Part shown: positions 8,591-13,963 of the stretch, piece by piece
How positions within the stretch are numbered: position 1 is the first letter of the stretch
How the letters are laid out: each line of letters starts with the position of its first letter
NCBI GenBank assembly: GCA_945645715.1
Contig: CALZFJ010000005.1
Span: 1 to 19,576, forward strand
DNA from: an uncultured Prevotellaceae bacterium
Lineage (GTDB): Bacteria > Bacteroidota > Bacteroidia > Bacteroidales > Muribaculaceae
Length of the DNA: 19,576 nt
Reading direction: 5' to 3'
The notes under the pieces: model-generated
Databases searched by the model: none
What the model was told of the DNA's origin: nothing
Seen by the model: only the letters and a program-made list of their open reading frames with translations
Program-made: the position numbers and the translations under genes

Positions 8591-9865
8591 ATGAAAAGAT
8601 TTTCAATTATTCTGTCGGCTATCATTCTTCCCCTCGTGGCGTTGTGCCAGACAACGCCCGAGGAGGTTTTTGCCGACCTCAACAAAGCTGGTGGCGTGTA
8701 TTACGCCTACCCTGTGACCGAGTCGCTCAACACTCCCGCCCCCAAGGGGTATGAGCCTTTCTACATCAGCCACTACGGCCGTCACGGCTCGCGCTATCTC
8801 ATTGGCGACAACGACTATGAGTGGGTGCTCAAGCTCATGCGCCGTGCCCACGAGGCTAAGGCTCTCACTCCGCTTGGCGAGGACGCTCTCAAGCGCATCG
8901 AGCTGGTGTGGCTTGAGGCTGAGGGACGCGGTGGCGACCTCTCCCCTCTTGGTGTGCGCCAGCACCGCGGCATCGCCGAGCGCATGATTACTGCCTATCC
9001 ACAGGTGTTCAAGGGTGAGCCTGCAATTTCGGCTCGCTCCACCATTGTGATGCGCTGTGCCATGAGTATGGACGCTTTCTGCGAGCGACTCAAGGAGATT
9101 AACCCCAAGCTGCAGATTACTCGCGAGGCAAGTATGCGCTACATGAACTATCTCAACTATCACAGTGAGGAGTCAAACAAGTTTACCGGCAAGGGAGGTC
9201 CCTGGCACGAAGAGTATCGCAAATTTGAGAATGCACACACGCATTCCGACCGCATGATGCGTGCCCTCTTCTGCGATGACACTTTCGTGACACGCTGCGT
9301 CAATCCTCATGAGCTGATGTGGGGATTCTACTGGCTCGCCGTGGATATGCAGGATATGGAGACCGAGGTGTCGTTCTTCGACCTTTTCGAGCCTCAGGAG
9401 CTGTTTGACCTGTGGCAGGCGTTCAACTATCGCTTCTATGTGTGCGACAGCAACTACGCGCTCAACAACGGGCTTGTGCTTGCCAATGCACGTCCGTTGC
9501 TGCGCAACATTCTCGAAAGTGCCGATGAGGCTATCGCCAAGGGTGGCATTGCCGCCACTCTGCGCTTCGGTCACGACGGAAACCTCATTCCACTTGCCGG
9601 AATATTGCGCTTCAAGGACTGCTACAACTCAGTGAGCGACCCTTACGAGTTCTACAAGCACTTCACCGACTTCAAGATTGCCCCGATGGCAGGAAACGTG
9701 CAGATAGTGTTCTTCCGCAATAAGAAGAACGCCGACGACGTGATTGTGAAATTTATGCTCAACGAGCGTGAAACCTCAATCCCCGTTGACACCGACATCG
9801 CTCCGTTCTACCACTGGAGCGACGTGAAAGCCTTCTATCAGGAGGTGCTTGAAGGTCGCAAATAA
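8591..9865 (+). CDS. Secreted histidine-type (acid) phosphatase, clade 2, phytase/MINPP-like
   Basis: This is a 424-residue exported phosphomonoesterase of the histidine phosphatase superfamily, branch 2, which includes phytases, glucose-1-phosphatases and MINPP. The nucleophile motif is YGRHGSRY with His65 (RHG at 64-66). The distal His-Asp pair is in RFGHDGNLIPL with His328 and Asp329, where Asp is the expected proton donor. The canonical RHGxRxP has no proline at its last position here. I start at ATG 8591 because it opens a signal peptide (MKRFSIILSAIILPLVALCQ); an upstream in-frame GTG at 8540 would overlap the promoter. The signal peptide ends in ALC-Q, so it could be a type I site with Cys at -1 or a poor lipobox. 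The gene follows susD by 98 bases and ends before a strong terminator. The family is secure; the substrate is not. Confidence 0.93.
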   Translation: MKRFSIILSAIILPLVALCQTTPEEVFADLNKAGGVYYAYPVTESLNTPAPKGYEPFYISHYGRHGSRYLIGDNDYEWVLKLMRRAHEAKALTPLGEDALKRIELVWLEAEGRGGDLSPLGVRQHRGIAERMITAYPQVFKGEPAISARSTIVMRCAMSMDAFCERLKEINPKLQITREASMRYMNYLNYHSEESNKFTGKGGPWHEEYRKFENAHTHSDRMMRALFCDDTFVTRCVNPHELMWGFYWLAVDMQDMETEVSFFDLFEPQELFDLWQAFNYRFYVCDSNYALNNGLVLANARPLLRNILESADEAIAKGGIAATLRFGHDGNLIPLAGILRFKDCYNSVSDPYEFYKHFTDFKIAPMAGNVQIVFFRNKKNADDVIVKFMLNERETSIPVDTDIAPFYHWSDVKAFYQEVLEGRK

Positions 9866-10026
9866 TCTTACGACCCTATTAATTCAATTCACATATTATG
9901 AGTAATCATAGAATACGGTTCAACAAGTAAATACGGTATAAACACCGGATCCGATGCCTTTGAGAAAAGACCCCGGGTCCATAAGGTAAGAAAAAAACTG
10001 CAAGCATTTTGGGTTTAGCAACGTGA
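9866..10026 (+). other. 3' untranslated stretch between phosphatase stop and terminator
   Basis: These 161 bases are unusually long for a simple 3' end. They hold a direct repeat of AATACGGT (9912-9919 and 9930-9937), the palindrome CGGATCCG (9946-9953), and tiny ATG-initiated frames of 10 (9898-9930) and 11 codons (9954-9989). I see no promoter box, no recognised RNA family and no convincing protein. Confidence 0.4.
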
Positions 10027-10061
10027 GGGTGTATCAGATTCCGCATCTGATACACCCTTTT
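10027..10061 (+). terminator. Rho-independent terminator of the susC-susD-phosphatase unit
   Basis: A perfect 13-bp inverted repeat, GGGTGTATCAGAT (10027-10039) and ATCTGATACACCC (10045-10057), flanks a 5-base loop TCCGC. It is followed by TTTT (10058-10061). The opposite strand has no T-run after the stem, so it acts in the plus direction. Confidence 0.88.
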
Positions 10062-10072
10062 CCGCACAAAAA

Positions 10073-10113
10073 ACTCATAGCGTAAATTACGTTACGAAAC
10101 TTACGCAATGAGT
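10073..10113 (-). terminator. Rho-independent terminator of the aminotransferase gene
   Basis: The arms ACTCATAGCGTAA (10073-10085) and TTACGCAATGAGT (10101-10113) pair over 13 positions with one mismatch around a 15-base loop. Read on the minus strand the stem is followed by TTTTT (10072-10068). It lies 30 bases beyond the aminotransferase stop. It sits only 11 bases from the plus-strand terminator, giving a back-to-back pair between convergent genes. Confidence 0.75.
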
Positions 10114-10142
10114 CAAATATTGTATTCTAAGAGAGGGTGGGA

Positions 10143-11345
10143 TTAGCGGAGGGTGCTGCCGGGGTAGGCTTCGAGGGCGTGGCGAAGCACTTCGAGTGCC
10201 TTGGCAAGCTCGGGCTTCTCGATTACGTAGGCAAGGCGCACCTCGTCGCGGCCATGGTCGGGGGTTGTGTAGAATCCCGATGCGGGAGCCATGAAGATGG
10301 TCTGTCCTTCCCACTGGAATTCTCGCAGGCACCACTCGCAGAAGCGGTCGGCGTCATCTACCGGGAGTCGCGCCACGGTGTAGAATGCGCCCATGGGAAT
10401 GGGCGAGTAGCAGCCCGGAATGCGGTTGATGCCGTCGATGAGGAATTTGCGTCGCTCCACATACTCGTTGTAGGTGTCGAGCATATATTCGGGCGAGGCG
10501 TCAATCGAAGCCTCGGCTACAATCTGTCCGAGCAATGGCGGGCTGAGGCGTGCCTGGCAGAATTTCATCACGTTCTTCTTCAGCTCGGCGTGCTTGGTGA
10601 TGATGGCACCTATGCGAATGCCACACTCGCTGTAGCGCTTCGACACCGAGTCGATTAGCACCACCTGCTCCTCGATTCCCTTGAGGTGGAATGCCGAGAT
10701 GTAGGGGGCACCGGTGTAGCAAAATTCGCGATACACCTCGTCGCTGAAGAGGAAAAGGTCGTACTTCTTCACTATGTCGCGCAGCTGGTTCATCTCGCTC
10801 TGCGTGTAGAGGTAGCCCGTGGGGTTATTGGGGTTGCAGATGAGAATACCCTTGGTGCGTGGAGTGATAAGCTCCTCGAATTTCTCCACCGGTGGCAGCG
10901 CAAAGCCCTCGTCGATCGACGAGGTGACGGTCTTTATCACCGCACCTGCCGAGATGGCAAACGCCATGTAGTTGGCATAGGCGGGTTCGGGCACGATAAT
11001 CTCGTCACCCGGGTCGAGACACGCCATAAAGGCAAACAGCACCGCCTCCGAGCCACCCACGGTGACGATGATGTCGTCGGGCGTAACGTCGATGTTGAAG
11101 CGGTGATAATAGGTGGCGAGTTTCTCGCGCAGCGAGCGTATTCCGTCGCTGGGGCTATATTCGAGCACCTTGCGGTCGATGTGCTTCAGTGCCTCAAGCG
11201 CCTCGGGAGGCGTGGGGAGGTCGGGCTGACCGATATTCAGGTGATACACTTTGATGCCGCGGCTTTTTGCAGCATTGCTCAGCGGCACCAATTTGCGGAT
11301 TGGCGACGCAGGCATAATGACTCCGCGATTTGAAATCTTCGGCAT
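10143..11345 (-). CDS. Class I/II PLP-dependent aminotransferase (aspartate aminotransferase-like)
   Basis: This is a 400-residue cytosolic fold-type I aminotransferase that moves amino groups between an amino acid and a 2-oxo acid. Visible landmarks are NIGQPDLPTP near residue 37, the PLP phosphate-binding region VTVGGSEAVLFAF, CNPNNPTG (PLP ring contact), FSDEVYREF (Asp to the pyridine nitrogen and Tyr), and SVSKRYSECGIRIG with the Schiff-base lysine at Lys236. A C-terminal arginine in DEVRLAY would bind the substrate carboxylate. Length and motif order match the family. The start ATG at 11345 gives MPKISNRG, a usual beginning for this group. It has its own promoter box (11465-11472) and terminator, so it is probably monocistronic. 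Substrate preference (aspartate, aromatic or other) cannot be decided from sequence. Confidence 0.94.
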   Translation of the reverse strand: MPKISNRGVIMPASPIRKLVPLSNAAKSRGIKVYHLNIGQPDLPTPPEALEALKHIDRKVLEYSPSDGIRSLREKLATYYHRFNIDVTPDDIIVTVGGSEAVLFAFMACLDPGDEIIVPEPAYANYMAFAISAGAVIKTVTSSIDEGFALPPVEKFEELITPRTKGILICNPNNPTGYLYTQSEMNQLRDIVKKYDLFLFSDEVYREFCYTGAPYISAFHLKGIEEQVVLIDSVSKRYSECGIRIGAIITKHAELKKNVMKFCQARLSPPLLGQIVAEASIDASPEYMLDTYNEYVERRKFLIDGINRIPGCYSPIPMGAFYTVARLPVDDADRFCEWCLREFQWEGQTIFMAPASGFYTTPDHGRDEVRLAYVIEKPELAKALEVLRHALEAYPGSTLR

Positions 11346-11464
11346 AACGATTCAGAACAAGTTATTTATTCAAACAAATTCTTGCCATTCAGTAAACTAA
11401 GGGCAACAACAAGCAACACAGCACACCTTTTCGCAATGCACGGTGCGATACTCACTTGCGACTG

Positions 11465-11472
11465 CAAAGGTA
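11465..11472 (-). promoter_or_regulatory. Promoter -7 box (TACCTTTG) for the aminotransferase gene
   Basis: The minus strand reads TACCTTTGCA, an excellent match to TAnnTTTG. A partial -33 element (GTTG at 11493-11496) lies 20 bases upstream. The predicted leader is about 110 bases and contains short complementary segments such as CACC/GGTG, but no riboswitch class I recognise. Confidence 0.65.
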
Positions 11473-11514
11473 ATACAAAAATTTTATTTTCTCAACATCT
11501 TTCTCCTCCTATCA

Positions 11515-12534
11515 TCAGCGCCCAAAGCGGGGTTTACCGCGGAATCGCTCGATAAAGCGGTAGGCATGGCGGTAGGAGCGCAGGTGGTGCATAATCCACA
11601 GGCGTTTCAAGAAGATAATCGGAGCAAACTGCACCGTGTAGTAGAAATGATGGCTGCGCATGGTGGCGATAATCACCTCCACCTTCTTGTCGATGTCGGC
11701 GCTCTTGGGCAAGAGCAGCAAGTGACCTATGCATCGCACGCCGCGGCGATGCAGGTAGAATCCGGCATCTTTCCACTTCACATTCTTCATCACATAGTCG
11801 CTCTGCCGGGTGATTTGCGTGAAATACTGGCTCTCCTTGTCGGCACTGATGCTCGGCACGCGCGAAAGACTGTCGCGGCGAATGCGGTAGTGGTAGTAAG
11901 ATTTATCCACCAGCACCACGCGGTTAGCCTGATGCAGCAGCAAGTGGCTCACCGCAATGTCCTCATAGATTTCTCCCACCGGGAAGCGCACCTCATTGAA
12001 GAGACGGCGGCGGTAGATTTTGCTCCACACATGGTTCTGCAAGCGGCGGTCTTCCACCACCATCTTCAGAGCCTCATCGGGTGTAACAGTCTTCACTATA
12101 TCCGACACCGAGCGCACCTTGCTCTTCTTGGAGTATTCGCGAATGTGTCCGCATGCCACAATGTCGGCATCATTCTCCACAGCCACACGGCATAAGCCCT
12201 CATACATGTCGCGCTCAATCCAGTCGTCGCTATCGACAAAGGCAATCCATTCGCCCGTGGCAACATCGAGCGCTGTGTTGCGGGCAGCGCTAAGACCCTG
12301 GTTTGGCTGTCGGATAAGTCGGATTCGGCTGTCGGCAGCAGCCCACTTGTCGCAGAGAGCCGAAGAGCCGTCGGTAGAGCCGTCATCTATCACAAGGATT
12401 TCCAGATTCTTGTAGGTCTGTCCACACACCGTCTTCATGCAGCGGTCCATATACTTAGCCACATTATACACGGGGACAATTACGCTGATTAAGGGCCGAC
12501 TCTGAGTCGGCAATTGTGATGATTTGTTATCCAT
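11515..12534 (-). CDS. Family 2 glycosyltransferase
   Basis: This 339-residue inverting GT-A glycosyltransferase transfers a sugar from a nucleotide-sugar donor, probably to a surface polysaccharide or lipid acceptor on the cytoplasmic face. The N-terminal Rossmann-like half shows ISVIVPVYNVAKYMDRC at about 16-32, nucleotide-binding VIDDGSTDGS around Asp50-Asp51, QPNQGLSAARN at about 76-86, and the metal-binding DxD motif FVDSDDW with Asp101 and Asp103. An ED pair in GEIYEDIAVSH is a candidate catalytic base region. The C-terminus is basic (FRGKPRFGR) with an amphipathic stretch, suggesting peripheral membrane contact; there is no clear transmembrane helix. The gene stands alone, not in a polysaccharide cluster, so the product glycan is unknown. 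It ends in TGA with no obvious terminator before the aminotransferase promoter. Confidence 0.94.
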   Translation of the reverse strand: MDNKSSQLPTQSRPLISVIVPVYNVAKYMDRCMKTVCGQTYKNLEILVIDDGSTDGSSALCDKWAAADSRIRLIRQPNQGLSAARNTALDVATGEWIAFVDSDDWIERDMYEGLCRVAVENDADIVACGHIREYSKKSKVRSVSDIVKTVTPDEALKMVVEDRRLQNHVWSKIYRRRLFNEVRFPVGEIYEDIAVSHLLLHQANRVVLVDKSYYHYRIRRDSLSRVPSISADKESQYFTQITRQSDYVMKNVKWKDAGFYLHRRGVRCIGHLLLLPKSADIDKKVEVIIATMRSHHFYYTVQFAPIIFLKRLWIMHHLRSYRHAYRFIERFRGKPRFGR

Positions 12535-12586
12535 TCTTTTTACAGTTCTTAAGGCTTAAAACTACAACCCAATGAAATTCAGGGTG

Positions 12587-12594
12587 CAAAAATA
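12587..12594 (-). promoter_or_regulatory. Promoter -7 box (TATTTTTG) for the glycosyltransferase gene
   Basis: On the minus strand TATTTTTGCACC matches TAnnTTTG, 53 bases before the glycosyltransferase start. The eight bases and the following CACC resemble the susC promoter. No well-spaced -33 box is seen. A second -7 box lies 67 bases further upstream. Confidence 0.55.
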
Positions 12595-12661
12595 GAGCAA
12601 ATCGAGAGCAGAAACGCCAAGCTTGCTTGAGCGGGTATGCCGAGATGCAGCCTATTTTATG

Positions 12662-12669
12662 CAAAGTTA
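12662..12669 (-). promoter_or_regulatory. Second, upstream -7 box (TAACTTTG) of the glycosyltransferase gene
   Basis: The minus strand reads TAACTTTGCA, again a full consensus match, placed in tandem with the box at 12587-12594. The 67 bases between them contain GGCTGCATCTCGG and CAAGCAAGCTTGG, with a short CAAGC-TT-GCTTG symmetry. I recall similar promoter-bearing blocks upstream of many genes in Bacteroidales, but cannot verify that here. Confidence 0.45.
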
Positions 12670-12864
12670 GTGCATTATTCCATCAAAATCCACATTATAG
12701 CCATAAAATTTGCAAAAGCATATCATTTTAACCACAAAATTTATCATTCCGACCGCAAAAACCACCCGCTGTTTGCTGCACTTTGCCATATTCCATGCAC
12801 CTGCCCTCTCTCCTGACTTGTCGCTTGCCGAACTCTTCTCCCACCTCACAAAATAACAGCGTTG

Positions 12865-12963
12865 GTGGGTCGGTCGCACCAAGGCGCGACCCTACATGAC
12901 GGCTGAGAGATAGTTTGTACCGTGGTGGATTCTATGTGGTGCATCGTGTGGGTCGGTTGCTCC
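12865..12963. repeat. REP-like imperfect direct repeat with internal hairpin
   Basis: GTGGGTCGGTCGCACC (12865-12880) recurs as GTGGGTCGGTTGCTCC (12948-12963), differing at two of 16 positions, with an 83-base period. The first copy runs into GGTCGC-ACCAAGGC-GCGACC, an inverted repeat with 6-bp arms. The phrase GGTCGCACCAAGGCGCGACC resembles dispersed intergenic repeats seen in many bacterial genomes; copy number elsewhere cannot be judged from this window. Confidence 0.5.
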
Positions 12964-12996
12964 AAAGTGCAAAATTTGCACTTTGAATTGCACTTT
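12964..12996. repeat. Palindrome AAAGTGCAAA/TTTGCACTTT plus a third arm copy
   Basis: The arms AAAGTGCAAA (12964-12973) and TTTGCACTTT (12975-12984) are perfect complements around a single A. A third copy, TTGCACTTT, follows at 12988-12996. The element abuts the REP-like repeat with no gap. It could be a binding site or part of the same dispersed repeat unit. Confidence 0.5.
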
Positions 12997-13069
12997 GCAG
13001 GAAATAGCTGTGTTGAACTTCTTGCGAGAACAACTTGAAGCTACTCAAAAACAGGCATTACTGAAAGCG

Positions 13070-13114
13070 ACAACGAGGATACTGCGGCACCTGATGCCAC
13101 AGTGTCCTCGTTGT
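13070..13114 (-). terminator. Long hairpin, probable terminator of pheT-yebC
   Basis: The arms ACAACGAGGATACTGCGGCA (13070-13089) and TGCCACAGTGTCCTCGTTGT (13095-13114) pair over 20 positions with one mismatch and one G-T pair around a 5-base loop. The hairpin lies 48 bases beyond the yebC stop. On the minus strand it is followed by CGCTTTCAG rather than a long T-run, so termination efficiency is uncertain. The unusual stem length leaves room for another role. Confidence 0.55.
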
Positions 13115-13162
13115 TGTGTGTATTGGTGTCGATGAATCCCGACGCGCTACGCAAGGGAGTGT

Positions 13163-13906
13163 TTATTCTTCCTCCTCGGCGTTGGGGTCTTCCTTCATGT
13201 TGTGGAACACGTGCTGCACATCGTCGTCCTCCTCAAATTTGTCGAGGAGCTTGTTGAGAGTCTCACGCTGCTCGGGAGTAACCTCTTTGAGGTCGTTAGG
13301 CACGCGTACAAACTCGTTGCGGACGATTTCAAAGCCGTTCTCCTCAAGATACTTCTGAATGTTGGCATTCTCCTCAAAAGCACCCGAGATAGTGATTTCG
13401 CCCTCTTCCTCATCGCGCTCGATTTCATCTACGCCGTAGTCGATAAGTTCAAGTTCGAGTTCGTCAAGCTCCACGCCCTCTTTGTCCTTCACAGTGAACA
13501 GGCACTTGTGCTCGAAGAGGAACGAAAGGCTGCCCGAAGTACCGAGGTTTCCGCCAAACTTATTGAAGTAGCTGCGCACATTGGCAACGGTGCGGGTGTT
13601 GTTGTCGGTAGCAGTCTCCACGAGGATAGCGATACCGAAAGGTCCATATCCTTCGTACACGATTTCCTTGTAGTCGCTTGCGTCCTTGTCGGTAGCCTTC
13701 TTGATGGCACGCTCAATGGTGTCCTTAGGCATATTCTCAGAGCGTGCAGTGGCGAGAAGCATACGCAGGCGCGAGTTACCTGTGGGGTCGGGACCGCCAG
13801 CCTTCACGGCAATGGTGATTTCCTTACCGATTTTGGTAAACACGCGCGACATGTGTCCCCAGCGCTTAAATTTTCTTGCTTTGCGAAATTCAAATGCTCT
13901 TCCCAT
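13163..13906 (-). CDS. yebC: YebC/PmpR (TACO1) family protein
   Basis: This 247-residue cytosolic protein belongs to the YebC/TACO1 family, long annotated as a DNA-binding transcriptional regulator. More recent work ties family members to translation, including relief of ribosome stalling. The N-terminal domain has the family's basic start (RAFEFRKARKFKRWGHMSRVFTKIGKEI) and GGPDPTGNSRLR. The middle carries YEGYGPFGIAILVETATDNNTRT and VRSYFNKFGGNLGTSGSLSFLFE at about 85-131. The acidic third domain ends with a strongly acidic tail. The length matches the family. It follows pheT by 57 bases with no promoter box between, so both are probably on one transcript, a grouping consistent with a role in translation. 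It ends near the hairpin at 13070-13114. Confidence 0.96.
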   Translation of the reverse strand: MGRAFEFRKARKFKRWGHMSRVFTKIGKEITIAVKAGGPDPTGNSRLRMLLATARSENMPKDTIERAIKKATDKDASDYKEIVYEGYGPFGIAILVETATDNNTRTVANVRSYFNKFGGNLGTSGSLSFLFEHKCLFTVKDKEGVELDELELELIDYGVDEIERDEEEGEITISGAFEENANIQKYLEENGFEIVRNEFVRVPNDLKEVTPEQRETLNKLLDKFEEDDDVQHVFHNMKEDPNAEEEE

Positions 13907-13963
13907 AAAAAAGTTTCGTTTTGTATATATTAGTTTTTTATTATTCCACAGTGTTTCGGGCAG

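Larger units (their letters stand above)
12535..13162. other. 628-base gene-free region rich in repeats and hairpins
   Basis: This is the longest non-coding gap in the window. In order it holds tandem minus-strand promoter boxes (12587-12669), an AT-rich stretch with no clear feature (12670-12840), a REP-like direct repeat pair (12865-12963), a 21-base palindrome (12964-12984) with a third copy of its arm (12988-12996), a protein-like open frame without a good start (about 13010-13135), and a 45-base hairpin (13070-13114). A 71-codon minus-strand frame at 12667-12882 has no family resemblance and covers a promoter box, so I leave it uncalled. Confidence 0.7.

Noticed and set aside
3804..9865. 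Classical polysaccharide utilization locus
   Set aside because: There is a SusCD pair, but no glycoside hydrolase, polysaccharide lyase, sulfatase, SusE/F-like protein or hybrid two-component sensor in the window.
11346..11514. Riboswitch or attenuator in the aminotransferase leader
   Set aside because: The leader of about 110 bases has only short CACC/GGTG complements and no known aptamer signature, leader peptide run or terminator stem.
12667..12882. 71-codon minus-strand frame in the intergenic gap
   Set aside because: It runs through the REP-like repeat at one end and a promoter box at the other, with no homology I can recognise and no promoter of its own.
13070..13114. Integron attC-like site
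   Set aside because: The ends ACAACG/CGTTGT suggest RYYYAAC/GTTRRRY cores, but the purine/pyrimidine pattern fails after GTT. The stem is nearly perfect rather than bulged, and there is no integrase or cassette.
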